A stretch of 64,000 nt of DNA, from contig JACQFE010000029.1 of NCBI GenBank assembly GCA_016200265.1, positions 1 to 64,000 on the forward strand. The letters run 5' to 3'. Positions 27,252 to 36,771 of the stretch are shown here, piece by piece. The translations under genes and the position numbers were made by a program. Under the pieces are notes generated by a model. It was not told the DNA's origin, did no database searches, and was given only the letters and a program-made list of their open reading frames with translations. Position 1 is the stretch's first letter. The number at the start of each line of letters is the position of its first letter. Source of the DNA: Planctomycetota bacterium. Lineage in GTDB: Bacteria > Planctomycetota > Phycisphaerae > UBA1845.

Positions 27252-27523
27252 GATTTCTTTGGACGAGTCCACTGATCCAAACCCGGAGCTCGAGCGACGG
27301 GCCAACTCATTGCCGTAGCTAGACCGCATTCTTGCGGCCAACTTACACATAGCAAGCCCCGCGCCAACCCCCAACGTCAAAATCTCTCGCTCATAAAGAT
27401 TTGCTGCTGCAAAACTTACGAGCGGAATCGAAGAACGGGCTGTGAATTCGGTGCGCTGCCAGCTTGGCAGAAGCAGGCCCCCTATCGCCTCCACAATGCC
27501 AATTTGACAGCGAGGCAAATTTC

Positions 27524-27545
27524 CGAGCCGCGACCGTGAGGCAGT
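27524..27545 (+). repeat. AGAGCCGCGACCGT repeat, copy 2
   Basis: CGAGCCGCGACCGTGAGGCAG matches the copies at 18724 and 52398 over the first 17 bases and then diverges. Confidence 0.8.
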
Positions 27546-27556
27546 AGTCTTTGTAG

Positions 27557-27573
27557 GGTGGGCCGTGCCCACC
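27557..27573. repeat. GGTGGGC hairpin repeat
   Basis: GGTGGGC and GCCCACC flank CGT. The same stem with a TGTAG/CTACA flank occurs at 6287-6303. Confidence 0.8.
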
Positions 27574-27701
27574 GCATTCCAAGCAGCAGCCGAATGGGAG
27601 CAGTTTCATGTTCTGACCACTGCTTGTCCACCCGTCGATTCTATTGGCCCAAACCGTTGAGCTTGCATTGGGACCGTTTACCTCGATATCATCCCCCATC
27701 T

Positions 27702-28154
27702 ATGTCCATCACCATTCGCGAAGCCACTCCCGCTGACTTTGAAACGATCGTGCGATTCAACCTCGCCCTCTCTCGAGAATCCGAAGGCTGGGAGCTGAAC
27801 CCGGCTCGCGTCACCGAAGGCGTTCGAGCAGCTCTCGCAGATCCAATGAAAGCTCGCTACTTCCTGGCCGAGATTGATGGCGTCGTGGCCGGTCAGACCA
27901 TGGTCACCACCGAATGGAGCGACTGGCGAAACGGTTACTTCTGGTGGATTCAATCCGTGTACGTCGATGCGAAGTTCCGCCGCCGCGGTGTGTACTCGGC
28001 CTTGCACCAATACATCCGCGACGAAGCCCGCAAGCACTCCGACGTCGGCGGCCTGCGACTCTACGTCTACCACACCAACGATCCCGCCATGGCCACCTAC
28101 AAGAAACTCGGCATGCACCGCGCCAGCTATCACTTCTACGAAGAGTATTTCTAA
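27702..28154 (+). CDS. GNAT family N-acetyltransferase
   Basis: The 150-residue protein begins MSITIREATPADFETIVRFN. It has the acetyl-CoA loop VYVDAKFRRRGVYSALHQYI and the C-terminal NDPAMATYKKLGM, which are typical of GNAT proteins. Its substrate is unknown. A 48-residue extension upstream is only repeat-derived sequence and is rejected. It is monocistronic and followed by the 128-bp tandem repeat region. Confidence 0.88.
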   Translation: MSITIREATPADFETIVRFNLALSRESEGWELNPARVTEGVRAALADPMKARYFLAEIDGVVAGQTMVTTEWSDWRNGYFWWIQSVYVDAKFRRRGVYSALHQYIRDEARKHSDVGGLRLYVYHTNDPAMATYKKLGMHRASYHFYEEYF

Positions 28155-28563
28155 GTTGCAAGATTGGGTGCCCCATCTTCGCGAATCGAAGGTGGGGGAC
28201 TGATTGAATTGAAATTAAATTGTGGCCAAGGTCGCGCTTGCTCGTGCGAGAATCCCTTCTCGCACAGCTCGAGTAACTTCCGAGCCGCCTCGTTCACGAG
28301 GCGCGCCAATTGCCCCCGCCCTTTTTCGCTGACGATTTTTAGGTTTTTCCCGAACCGCCCCCGCGCCACTCGTGCGAGAATCCCTTCTCGCACAGCTCGA
28401 GTAACTTCCGAGCCGCCTCGTTCACGAGGCGCGCCATTTGACCGCGCTCTTTTTTGTTGACGATTTTTAGGTTTTTCGCGAACCGCCCCCGCGCCACTCG
28501 TGCGAGAATCGTTTCTCGCACCAGCGTGTTTCCGCTTTTCGGCGTTTGCCCAAGCGCTTCAAC
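28155..28563. other. Gene-free gap dominated by a 128-bp tandem repeat
   Basis: This 409-bp gap between two convergent genes is mostly tandem repeat (28241-28521). Short minus-strand ORFs in it share the peptide core LARVARGRF-KNLKIV, but have no separate ribosome-binding site that I can support. I treat them as repeat-encoded rather than as genes. Confidence 0.7.
28241..28521. repeat. 128-bp tandem direct repeat, about 2.2 copies, with hairpins
   Basis: Copies begin CTCGTGCGAGAATC at 28241, 28369 and 28497 (the last is partial), so the period is exactly 128 bp. Each starts with the near-perfect hairpin GTGCGAGAA/TTCTCGCAC and contains GCCTCG-TTCA-CGAGGC. The copies differ at scattered positions. 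On the minus strand each copy keeps an open frame, but this looks like a by-product. Confidence 0.9.
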
Positions 28564-31500
28564 CTACGGACACGCCGTCGGTCCTGGGAACGGATACGCC
28601 AAGTTCTTGAACGCATCCACGATATTCGCCACGTCGGCGATATCGACCCGCTCATTGGGCACTGCCGGGTTCACGTCGGCGCGAGCGACGATGATCGCAG
28701 TCGCAACCGACTTGAACTTATCCACGCACGCCGACACATCCGTGATGTTCGGCTGTGTAAGCGCCGCAGGCGACGGCGCTTGGAACGGTGCAGCAATATC
28801 GCCCCATCGTCCAGTATTGACACTCAGTGCGGCGGACACCGCTGTGCATGACGCCTCGACTCCCTGACATGATGCAGCAAGCTGCTGAATATCGTAGGCC
28901 GAACTCGGAACAATTTCGGCCCCGCGCAGGTGCAAGGTCTGCCCGCCGAGTGCGGCGTCCCAGTTTGTGTAGTACGGTGCGCACTGCAATACGGCGCACT
29001 TGAACGTGGTAGGAGGGCTCTCTGTTTCCTGGCAATTCGACGGTGGCCCCACGTAGCGGACCCGCCCTTCGAACGCCGAGAAATTCGGAGATGGGAACTG
29101 CGGCAGATTCGGCGGATCGGGGTGGTGAAGCGATGTGAGTGTCACGCGGATGGCTGTTTCGCTGGCCGATGTAATCGAAAACGAAATAAACCTCGTCTTG
29201 TTGATTCCGCTCACGTCAGAATTCGGCCTCGCTACGATTCCGGGAGCAAATGCAGACGCGTGGTCGACATTGGTCCATACGAACCCCATTAGCGTCGCCG
29301 TGTTCCAGAACACACCATAATCGCCGAGATCGCTGCTTAGAAGATCGAGCGACGGTGTATTAACGTCTGCAACCGCAAAACGATCGCCTAAACGCGAGTT
29401 ATGTGAAGGGCTGTTTTGGGTATTGCCCGCTGCCGCAGGCATCCACACGCCCGTGATTGCGTCGTACCATGCCAGGTCGAGCGCGAGTGGGTCCGCGCCC
29501 CCCAGACTCGCGGCATCGAAGGGAACGACTACTCTGGCAAAGAACCCACCGTTGGCCAGCGAGGTTGTCAACACGAGGGACTTACCAAGCACGGCGTATC
29601 CGCCGGCATCGGGGTGAACCGGATCGGTCGTCTGAGTCACAGTTACCGATGCGCCGTTGGTGCCGGATGCGTTTGTGAACGACACCTGAGCGTTCTGAGT
29701 TGGGTCAGATGTCCCGCCGCCTGGGTCCAGCGTCACTGTCTGCCCGTTGTCGACATTTTGCGCTCCCGCCGATACACAGCCGCTTTCGCACTCATCGGGC
29801 ACGGAATTGGCATTGCAATCCTGGCTTGTCGAGGATGTGATGTCGCATTCATCCGGCAGGCCGTTCAAGTTGCAGTCATTCGACATGCCGCAACCGACTG
29901 GACAGGGGTCAGGCAACAACGCGTTGCAGTCAATGTCGCATGGATCACAAATCCCGTTGCCGTTGCAGTCCCCGGACGCGGGTCGCCATGCGGCAATACG
30001 CACCGAACTCTTCCCACCCGCTACATGGAAGCCGCCCCCCACAAATAAGATCGGGCCGGCTCCGTCATCGAAAACAGCGAGTGCGTTAGCGCCCCCAACT
30101 CCCGACCCCAACGCCGACCAAGTCGAGCCGTTCCACTTCGCGATGCCGGTAACGGGCGCGCCCGTCCCTGGAGAAAATCCTCCCCCTGCGTACAAGGCTG
30201 GACCTGCTCCGTAGTCAAGAACGGCGAGCGCGTAAACGCCATTCCCGGCAAGTCCGGAGCCCAACGCCGACCAATGTGACCCGTTCCATTTGGCAATATT
30301 GTTGACGGTGATTCCGCCGACCGTGGCGAACGTTCCGCCTGCGTACAACGTCGGGCCGCTCCCGTCGTCGAACACAGTAAGCGCCAAGACTCCGCTGCCA
30401 CCGCCCGGTTGAATAAAAGCAGATCCCAACGTCGACCAAGCTGAGCCGTTCCACTTGAATACTGCGCCGTGATTAAAGTACTCCGCACCAGCGTATAGCG
30501 AAGGGCCGCTTCCGTCGTCGAAGATTGTGATGGCATTAACATAATCGCCGAAACCCCCAATTCCAGTTCCACCGATTTCTGACCACGTTGAGCCGTTCCA
30601 TTTTGCAATATTGTGAACGCTCGTCGTACCAGAAAAAATGAATTGCCCGCCCGCGTACAAGGCCGGTCCGGTCCCGTCGTTGAAGGCAGCGATGGCGGAA
30701 ACCGGACCGCCAAGTCCAGCACCCAGCGGCGACCACGTCGAGCCGTTCCACTTAGCGATGTGGCTGACGCTGGCTCCGCCAACCGTAGTGAAGTCGCCGC
30801 CTGCGTACAAGGCCGGCCCCGTTCCATCATCGAATGCGGCGATCGCCCTGGCACCTTCGCCGGCAATGTTATAGGCCGATCTGCCCACCCCAGATCCCAA
30901 CGCCGACCAGCTTGATCCGTTCCATTTGGCGATGTTCGTTGCGATGGTCGTGCCTGCGGCGCTGAAATCGCCGCCTGCGTACAACGCAGGACCTGTCCCG
31001 TCGTTGTAAACGGTAAGCGCGAGGACGTTGGTGCTTTCGTTGCCGCCTATTCCAGAACCCGGATTGAGCGCGGACCAAGTTGTTCCGTTCCATTTGGCAA
31101 TGTGGTTGACAACCACCCCGCCCGCAGTGCTAAAGCCTCCGCCCGCGTACAACTTCAAGCCGCTGCCGTCGTTATAGATAGCAAACGATTCGACCCCTGG
31201 GTCGGTCCCAGACCCCAGCGCCGACCACGTCGAGCCGCTCCACTTAGCAATCCGGTTGGCGCTCGCCCCGCCTGCGGTTGTAAAAGCGCCGCCAGCGTAC
31301 AAGCCCGGGCCGGTCCCGTCGTCGAAAGCGGCGAGCGCCACAACATAGTTGTCCATCCCAGACCCCAACGCAGACCATTGCGAGTTACGCCATTTAGCGA
31401 TGTAGCCGGCGCTAAGCCCACCAGCAACGGTGAATTGTCCACCGGCGTACAAGGCCGGTCCGGTGCCGTCGTTAAAGACGGTCAACGCGAAGACCAGGTC

Positions 31501-32307
31501 GCCGCCGCTCATGCCCGATCCCAATGGCGACCAGGTCGAGCCGTTCCATTTGGCGATGTTGGCGGCGCTGACCCCGCCTGCAGCGGGGAACCCTCCACCG
31601 ATGTACAAGGCGGGGCCTGTTCCAGCGTCGAAAACGGCGAGTGCGAAAACCGTAGGGTTTATTCCACCAGAACCAGAAACACCAGAACCCAAACTCGTCC
31701 AGGTCGATCCGTTCCACTTGGCGATGTAATTGGCAGTGATTCCGCCAGCAGTGAGAAAGTCGCCACCGGCATAAAGCGCTGGTCCCGTTCCGTCGTCAAA
31801 GACCGTCAATGCACGAACAGGTCCGTCCATTCCAGCCCCTAAGGCCGACCAGGTTGATCCGTTCCATTTAGCAATATTGTTGGCGCTTACCCCGCTCGCG
31901 TAATTAAATTCTCCACCTGCATACAATGCCGGGCCGGTCCCGTCATCGAAGACAGAAAGTGCCCAGACACCGCCGATCCCATCCGCAACCGGCGACCAAT
32001 TTACGCCGTTCCATTTGGCGATGCCGCCGAAGTTAGTCACATAGTGGTCGCCGTAGGGCGCGTATAAAGCCGGACCAGTTCCGTCGTCGTAAACGGTCAT
32101 GGCCGAGACGTCAGGTTCTAGCCCAGGAAGCCCAAATCCGTCGGCCCATTGACCGCATTCTCCATGGACAGTGCTTGCACAGACGAGGCAAGTCCACAAG
32201 GTAATGGTGCCAATCCGTCGCCATCCCCGTGGAAATGATACACGGTCGTTGACGGTGAAGAATGCCGACGGTGGGCAAACTTGCTGTTGTTGTAGCCTGA
32301 ATGACAT
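28564..32307 (-). CDS. Secreted 13-repeat WNGSTW beta-propeller-like protein with dockerin-like end
   Basis: The 1247-residue exported protein has a signal segment (IGTITLWTCLVCASTVHG). Thirteen or so repeats of about 58 residues follow, each VFDDGTGPALYAGGxFTxAGG then IAKWNGSTWSALGSG, a pattern expected to form beta blades. DCNxNGxPDECD-type repeats come next, then a beta domain, and finally a dockerin-like tail with ERVDIADVANIVDAFKNL. The function is unknown; a surface or extracellular-matrix role is inferred. I chose the ATG at 32307 because GGAGGG lies about eight bases upstream; a longer form would start at 32415. Confidence 0.85.
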   Translation of the reverse strand: MSFRLQQQQVCPPSAFFTVNDRVSFPRGWRRIGTITLWTCLVCASTVHGECGQWADGFGLPGLEPDVSAMTVYDDGTGPALYAPYGDHYVTNFGGIAKWNGVNWSPVADGIGGVWALSVFDDGTGPALYAGGEFNYASGVSANNIAKWNGSTWSALGAGMDGPVRALTVFDDGTGPALYAGGDFLTAGGITANYIAKWNGSTWTSLGSGVSGSGGINPTVFALAVFDAGTGPALYIGGGFPAAGGVSAANIAKWNGSTWSPLGSGMSGGDLVFALTVFNDGTGPALYAGGQFTVAGGLSAGYIAKWRNSQWSALGSGMDNYVVALAAFDDGTGPGLYAGGAFTTAGGASANRIAKWSGSTWSALGSGTDPGVESFAIYNDGSGLKLYAGGGFSTAGGVVVNHIAKWNGTTWSALNPGSGIGGNESTNVLALTVYNDGTGPALYAGGDFSAAGTTIATNIAKWNGSSWSALGSGVGRSAYNIAGEGARAIAAFDDGTGPALYAGGDFTTVGGASVSHIAKWNGSTWSPLGAGLGGPVSAIAAFNDGTGPALYAGGQFIFSGTTSVHNIAKWNGSTWSEIGGTGIGGFGDYVNAITIFDDGSGPSLYAGAEYFNHGAVFKWNGSAWSTLGSAFIQPGGGSGVLALTVFDDGSGPTLYAGGTFATVGGITVNNIAKWNGSHWSALGSGLAGNGVYALAVLDYGAGPALYAGGGFSPGTGAPVTGIAKWNGSTWSALGSGVGGANALAVFDDGAGPILFVGGGFHVAGGKSSVRIAAWRPASGDCNGNGICDPCDIDCNALLPDPCPVGCGMSNDCNLNGLPDECDITSSTSQDCNANSVPDECESGCVSAGAQNVDNGQTVTLDPGGGTSDPTQNAQVSFTNASGTNGASVTVTQTTDPVHPDAGGYAVLGKSLVLTTSLANGGFFARVVVPFDAASLGGADPLALDLAWYDAITGVWMPAAAGNTQNSPSHNSRLGDRFAVADVNTPSLDLLSSDLGDYGVFWNTATLMGFVWTNVDHASAFAPGIVARPNSDVSGINKTRFISFSITSASETAIRVTLTSLHHPDPPNLPQFPSPNFSAFEGRVRYVGPPSNCQETESPPTTFKCAVLQCAPYYTNWDAALGGQTLHLRGAEIVPSSAYDIQQLAASCQGVEASCTAVSAALSVNTGRWGDIAAPFQAPSPAALTQPNITDVSACVDKFKSVATAIIVARADVNPAVPNERVDIADVANIVDAFKNLAYPFPGPTACP
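30000..32100 (-). repeat. Thirteen coding repeats of about 58 codons
   Basis: Successive units share CCGTTCCATTTGGC (the WNG codons, read on the plus strand) and GTACAA-GGCCGG (YAGG). Unit length varies, with extra residues in the GSG loops. The DNA identity between units suggests repeated unequal exchange. Confidence 0.85.
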
Positions 32308-33133
32308 TAGATAATCCCTCCAAAGCAGAAGTACTGCTCCACTGGCAACAATTGCAAAAAGAAAACATATCTGCCTTAGCTTGCGACTGCGGCTTATATG
32401 ACCCAGTGACCGCAACTGGCTGGGTTATCATTCTAACCCTTCAAAGTCAAGTAAAAAATGAATCGTTACGAAAGAAGCTGGGCGTCGAATCCGTCGGGAG
32501 ACTCGTAGGGTTCATCTTAATGCACCTTTCTTTCGCTCGCGCGAGAGTCCCAATCTCAGGGATTGACTTCCATCTCTCCGCGCCTATAGTTAGGATTATG
32601 GTAGGTACGCCGCAATCACAAACCTCGCTTGCCAATTGGCCGTCCTTCCGATCTTCATACTTCGCTCTTCGATCTTGTCGTTTTGTTGCTTGGTCGGTTT
32701 TTCAATCTTCCTACTTCACTCTTCAGTCTTTCGCCATTCGCACATCAATTTGCCCAATTCCCTGCTTTATTTCGCACTCTTCGAACTTTCAAACATTTCG
32801 CGCCCCGCGTCAGCGGAAGTGCCACACAATGACACTCGAGAAAAAATACTTTTCCAAACGAACCCATCTGAAAGCCTCACTGCAATCTGGCGGAGTGGCT
32901 CAGGCTGGCGGAATGGCGGGTTGGGAGGTGGATCAGGCTAACGGCGTGGCCCAGGTTGGGCAGTATCCAACCTGGGAACATGATTTTCGCGGGTGCTCGA
33001 TTGAACCCTCCGCGCCAAACCAGGTAACACACAGGCGGCGCGGCGCCTCCCCCCTTTATAAGGGGGAACAAGGGGGGTAAGTCGCCGTACTGGACCTCTT
33101 GGAGTAATTACAATCGCCCGGTGCCGAACTGCT
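32308..33133. other. Long gene-free region with simple tract and hairpins
   Basis: These 826 bp hold no gene that I can support. From 32637 to 32796 there is a TTC/CTTC-rich tract. CCAGGTTGG (32951-32959) pairs with CCAACCTGG (32967-32975). Around 33048-33081 the CCCCCCTT/AAGGGGG palindromes of another repeat family occur. An AGTGCCACACA word at 32816 is a half-copy of the GTGCCA palindrome. A plus-strand ORF of 259 codons spans these repeats and is rejected. Confidence 0.7.
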
Positions 33134-33742
33134 TCACTCCGCCACGCGCGTCGCAACGAAATTAAACGACTCGTCCATGTTGCCGTCCTGGATGCCGGGA
33201 ACATTGACTTGGGTCGTGAATGAAAACGTTCCATGCATGGTGTTCGGATCGGCGGCGTCAAAGGTTCCAGACGCCGTCGCCGTCGCCGTGGCGGCCGTGA
33301 AGCCCACCGCGAATGCGGTCAGGTGACCTTCAAACGCGAAACCGGAGGCGTCGGATGTTTCGGCGCCGTAGGTTGCGGCCGCATAGGAAATTGCTTGCTG
33401 CGCGGTCGGATGCTGCTGGCCATCAAACAGAATGACGTCGCCGAAGATCTGATTGGCGATCGTGTTATTTTCAAATCGATCGAGCTCTCCGTTTGGCCCG
33501 AAATTGATGGTGATGAACGGCAATGTTTGTCCGGTGCTGAGGTCCTGATAAAAATCCCACTTGGAACTTGCCAGGGATGGAACGCCTTCTCCAAGTGCAG
33601 CTTGGACTTGCGTGCCGTCGGGAAGATTCACGGTCACCGTGTTGGGAAGTCCGTTGTTGCCAACGCTTCCGCACCCGAACAGGCCGCACAGAAAAGCCGC
33701 CGCCAGCAATCCCCGACGCGAAAAGCGAGTAGAAAGTTTCAT
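33134..33742 (-). CDS. Putative lipoprotein, unknown function
   Basis: The 202-residue protein has RR-GLLAAAFLCGLFGC, a lipoprotein signal with lipobox LFGC at Cys 24. The mature part is beta-rich, with SSKWDFYQDLSTGQTLPFITINFGPNGELDRFEN and a C-terminal MHGTFSFTTQVNVPG. I do not recognise a family. It probably resides in the outer or inner membrane. It is monocistronic. Confidence 0.78.
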   Translation of the reverse strand: MKLSTRFSRRGLLAAAFLCGLFGCGSVGNNGLPNTVTVNLPDGTQVQAALGEGVPSLASSKWDFYQDLSTGQTLPFITINFGPNGELDRFENNTIANQIFGDVILFDGQQHPTAQQAISYAAATYGAETSDASGFAFEGHLTAFAVGFTAATATATASGTFDAADPNTMHGTFSFTTQVNVPGIQDGNMDESFNFVATRVAE

Positions 33743-33896
33743 GTTCGTGGACCCTTTCGATTGAGTAAATTCGCCTGTTGAAACCGAGTCGGAAACGACA
33801 ATCCGAGTACGTGTTCATCGGCTTCAGCGCCGCCAATCTGAGTCATACAATAGGCGGCGAGAACAATTGAAGAGCCGTTGGATTATCAGACGAGAA

Positions 33897-33913
33897 GTGC
33901 CACAATATGGCAC
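33897..33913. repeat. GTGCCA/TGGCAC palindrome
   Basis: GTGCCA-CAATA-TGGCAC. The same stem with other five-base loops occurs at 13289-13305 and inside manA at 14311-14327. Confidence 0.8.
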
Positions 33914-33947
33914 TTACAAGAGCGGATGATGAGCCTGGGATAGAGGG

Positions 33948-35195
33948 TTATCGGGCAAGGGCGGAGAAGTCGACGTTCTTCGGATCGTGCAGGACCTGTA
34001 AATTGAGCGGCACAGTTTCAATGTACTTCGCGGCCGAGCCTGTGTTGAAGAGGACGACGCGATCATTCGGCGCAAGACGGCCGTCCGCGCGAAGGAATTC
34101 AATTGCCAGAACGCAGGCGGCGCTTTCGGGGCATAGTGCGATGCCATCCAGCCGCGATGCTTCGCGCATGGTTGATGCAATTCTTTGTTCGGGGACGGCC
34201 AACGCAAATCCGCCGCTCTCGCGGATGGCGTCGAGAATCATGAAATCGCCCACCGCCGCGGGAACGCGGAGTCCACTGGCACAGGTGTGTGCATTTACCC
34301 AAGGCGCGGCAAATCGCTCACCGGCGTCGAAGGCACGGGCAATCGGCGCACAGCCGTCGCTTTGCACGGAAATCATTTGCGGCATCGTGTCGCTCTTGAG
34401 CCAGCCGAGCGCCCGAAGCTCCTGGAACGCCTTCCACATGCCGATCAGTCCTGTGCCTCCGCCGGTTGGATATACGATGAAATCGGGAAGCGAATATTCG
34501 AATTGTTCGGCCAGCTCCAGCCCCATCGTTTTCTTGCCTTCGATGCGATACGGCTCTTTGAGCGTGGAGCAATCAAACCAATTCATCGTGTCTGCGCCAG
34601 CGCGAACGATCTGCCCGCAATCCGTGATGAGTCCATTGACGAGAAAAGTCTTCGCCCCGGCCAGGACACACTCCACTTGATTGACAATCGGCGTATCTCG
34701 CGGCATGAAAACGTAGGCTTCCATGCCCGCACGAGCCGCGTAGGCCGCCATCGCGCCGCCTGCGTTTCCAGCCGATGGAATCGCCAATCGTGTGATGCCA
34801 AATTGCCGGGCCATGTTGACCGCCATCGCCAGGCCGCGACTCTTGAACGATCCCGTCGGCAATCGCGATTCGTCTTTGATCCAGAAATGCGAGAGGCCAA
34901 ACCGCGCCGCCAACTGCGGGGCTGGAAGCAACGGCGTGATGGATTCGCCAATTGAAACTGGTTCGACGTCGCCCGGAACAGGAAGCAGCTCGCGATATCG
35001 CCACATCGTCGGCGGGCGCCATGCGATCATTCCGGGCGTTATCGCTTCTCGAATCGCATTGAGATCGTAGCGCACCCAAAGCGGCCGACCTTGATGCAAG
35101 GTCTGGATTTGATCGTGCGGAAGCCGCGTTCCATCAATGGCGGCCTCCAAGTGCGTTACAAACGATGCCATTGTCGTCTGATTTGTGCGGTCCAC
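33948..35195 (-). CDS. thrC: Threonine synthase-like PLP enzyme
   Basis: This fold-type II PLP enzyme converts O-phosphohomoserine to threonine. The PLP Lys is in LPTGSFKSRG, the PLP-phosphate loop is IPSAGNAGGAM, and PTGGGTGLIGMWKAF binds the cofactor. The C-terminal GSAAKYIETV is expected. It is 415 residues from a GTG at 35195; an ATG at 35171 is possible. The assignment as threonine synthase rather than another member of the family rests on length and overall pattern. It lies next to dnaA with no apparent link. Confidence 0.85.
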   Translation of the reverse strand: MDRTNQTTMASFVTHLEAAIDGTRLPHDQIQTLHQGRPLWVRYDLNAIREAITPGMIAWRPPTMWRYRELLPVPGDVEPVSIGESITPLLPAPQLAARFGLSHFWIKDESRLPTGSFKSRGLAMAVNMARQFGITRLAIPSAGNAGGAMAAYAARAGMEAYVFMPRDTPIVNQVECVLAGAKTFLVNGLITDCGQIVRAGADTMNWFDCSTLKEPYRIEGKKTMGLELAEQFEYSLPDFIVYPTGGGTGLIGMWKAFQELRALGWLKSDTMPQMISVQSDGCAPIARAFDAGERFAAPWVNAHTCASGLRVPAAVGDFMILDAIRESGGFALAVPEQRIASTMREASRLDGIALCPESAACVLAIEFLRADGRLAPNDRVVLFNTGSAAKYIETVPLNLQVLHDPKNVDFSALAR

Positions 35196-35286
35196 TTATT
35201 CTCGCGACCATTCGCTCGCAGACAAAGTGGTCCGCGCAAGCAAGCACTGGCAGGCGAGCCGCCAGTGCCACTCAATGTGCGGCGAA

Positions 35287-36771
35287 TCACGAAGCCAGCT
35301 TTGCGTGCACAGTCTTTGATCGTGTTGAGACCTCGTTTCGGGTTGGAGCGTCTTTCGAATCGCAAGCCGGTGCAAACTGCTCCTGAATTTCCGCGACGAT
35401 GGTCGCAAGATTTTGCTCTTTCAGGCCCATGGGAGTCATCCAGGATGATGTCGCGTTACGCTGCAGGAGGCCGGAGATTCGGCGACAGGCAAGAATGACG
35501 GTCGAGTGATTCTTGTTTCCCATGAATCTTCCGATTTCCGGGAAACTCATTTCCGTGTGCCGACGGGCGAGATACATGGAGATGCCGCGAGCCAGGGCGA
35601 TGGTCCGCGATTTACGCGTAGTGTGCAAATCGGACGGCGAAAGCCCGAAGTAGATGGACACGATGTTTTCGATGTCCGACAACAGCACGACGGGGGCCGT
35701 GTGACGAACGAGGTCACGAATGGCTCGCTCAGCAAGCGGGAGCGTAACCGGCTGTTGATGAACCTGGGCCAACGCCACAACCTTCAGCAACGCGCCTTCC
35801 AATTCACGAATGTTGGTCTGGAAATTCTCGGCGATGTAGCGAATGACGCCGTCGCGAATGTCCACCTTGAGCCGCTCGGCCCGACGACGCAGCACGTTTG
35901 TGCGAACCTCTGTATCCGGGGAGTCGACACGAACCACCATGCCCGAAAGAAATCGGCTGACCAGCGCTTCAGAGAAATGTCCGATCAATTTCGGATGGGC
36001 ATCGGACGCCAGCACGATCTGCTTCCCTGTCGTCTCGATGGCCTTAAGCGTGTGCAGGAAAGAGTCCTGCGTGCCACGTTTGTTGGCGAGAAAGTGAACG
36101 TCGTCAATGACGAGAACGTCCAGATTGCGATATTGCTGGTTGAAGACATCCATTTCCCTGGCGCGAACCGCACAAACAAAATCATTTGTGAATTCCTCGC
36201 CGCAGACGTATCGCCATCGCAATTGCGGGTGCCGCACACGGATCCCGTTGCAGATTCCCTGCAGCAGGTGGGTTTTCCCGACGCCGCAGCCGCCATGCAC
36301 GAACAAGGGGTTGTATTGTGCCCCCGGATTTTCCGCGACGGCAAAGGCCGCTGCGTACGCCAGGCGATTGGAGGAACCCACGAGGAAGTCCTCCAGCCGA
36401 CCCTTCAAGGCTGGTGGATCATGAAGTCGAGAAGTGAGTGGCTTCGCGGGTCGATCGCCATGCGCGGCGATGGATCGCGATTGCTCGTCCGGCTGACGGG
36501 GCCCAAGCGTGCGAGCGAGCTCGGAGTCGATTACGAAGCTTAAACTGACGGTTCGGCCGGTCACCATTCGAGCCGCATCCACGATGGACTCGGAATAGTG
36601 TCGCTCGATCCATTCGCCGACGTAATTGTTGGGAGCGCTGATTCGCAGGAATTCGCCCAGCACCTCGAATCGTGTCGTGTTTTTGAACCAGACCCCAAAA
36701 GTCTTGGGGCCCAATGTCTCCGCCAAGTGACGTTCAATGGTTGCTACTTCCGTCTGCGCGCATGTGTCCAC
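35287..36771 (-). CDS. dnaA: Chromosomal replication initiator DnaA
   Basis: Full-length DnaA (494 residues). Domain I is at about 1-80 (ETLGPKTFGVWFKNT), followed by a short linker. The AAA+ domain has Walker A GGCGVGKTHLLQG, Walker B VLVIDDVHFLANK and sensor/box VII NIRELEGALLKVVA. Domain IV has MSFPEIGRFMGNKNHSTVILACRRI, the DNA-binding signature. A tail of about 50 residues extends past the usual end. It is not beside dnaN or recF in the window, and no convincing DnaA-box cluster was seen nearby. Confidence 0.93.
   Translation of the reverse strand: MDTCAQTEVATIERHLAETLGPKTFGVWFKNTTRFEVLGEFLRISAPNNYVGEWIERHYSESIVDAARMVTGRTVSLSFVIDSELARTLGPRQPDEQSRSIAAHGDRPAKPLTSRLHDPPALKGRLEDFLVGSSNRLAYAAAFAVAENPGAQYNPLFVHGGCGVGKTHLLQGICNGIRVRHPQLRWRYVCGEEFTNDFVCAVRAREMDVFNQQYRNLDVLVIDDVHFLANKRGTQDSFLHTLKAIETTGKQIVLASDAHPKLIGHFSEALVSRFLSGMVVRVDSPDTEVRTNVLRRRAERLKVDIRDGVIRYIAENFQTNIRELEGALLKVVALAQVHQQPVTLPLAERAIRDLVRHTAPVVLLSDIENIVSIYFGLSPSDLHTTRKSRTIALARGISMYLARRHTEMSFPEIGRFMGNKNHSTVILACRRISGLLQRNATSSWMTPMGLKEQNLATIVAEIQEQFAPACDSKDAPTRNEVSTRSKTVHAKLAS

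Larger units (their letters stand above)
27184..27701. other. Gene-free gap with three interspersed repeats and the groEL promoter region
   Basis: This 518-bp divergent gap separates groEL from a GNAT gene. It holds an inverted NPKRERG-type repeat (27228-27251), a copy of the AGAGCCGCGACCGT repeat (27524-27545) and a GGTGGGC hairpin (27557-27573). The ORFs that cross it look like shadows of those repeats. No convincing promoter or operator was identified. Confidence 0.75.

Noticed and set aside
27184-27300. CIRCE operator upstream of groEL
   Set aside because: No TTAGCACTC/GAGTGCTAA pair is present; only a repeat and a good Shine-Dalgarno are seen.
28241-28521. CRISPR array
   Set aside because: Units are 128 bp with no short repeats separated by unique spacers.
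28339-28521. Small minus-strand genes in the tandem repeat
   Set aside because: Frames stay open because of repeat composition; no start signal can be supported.
32301-33080. 259-codon plus-strand ORF
   Set aside because: It runs through simple tracts and hairpin repeats and has no ribosome-binding site.
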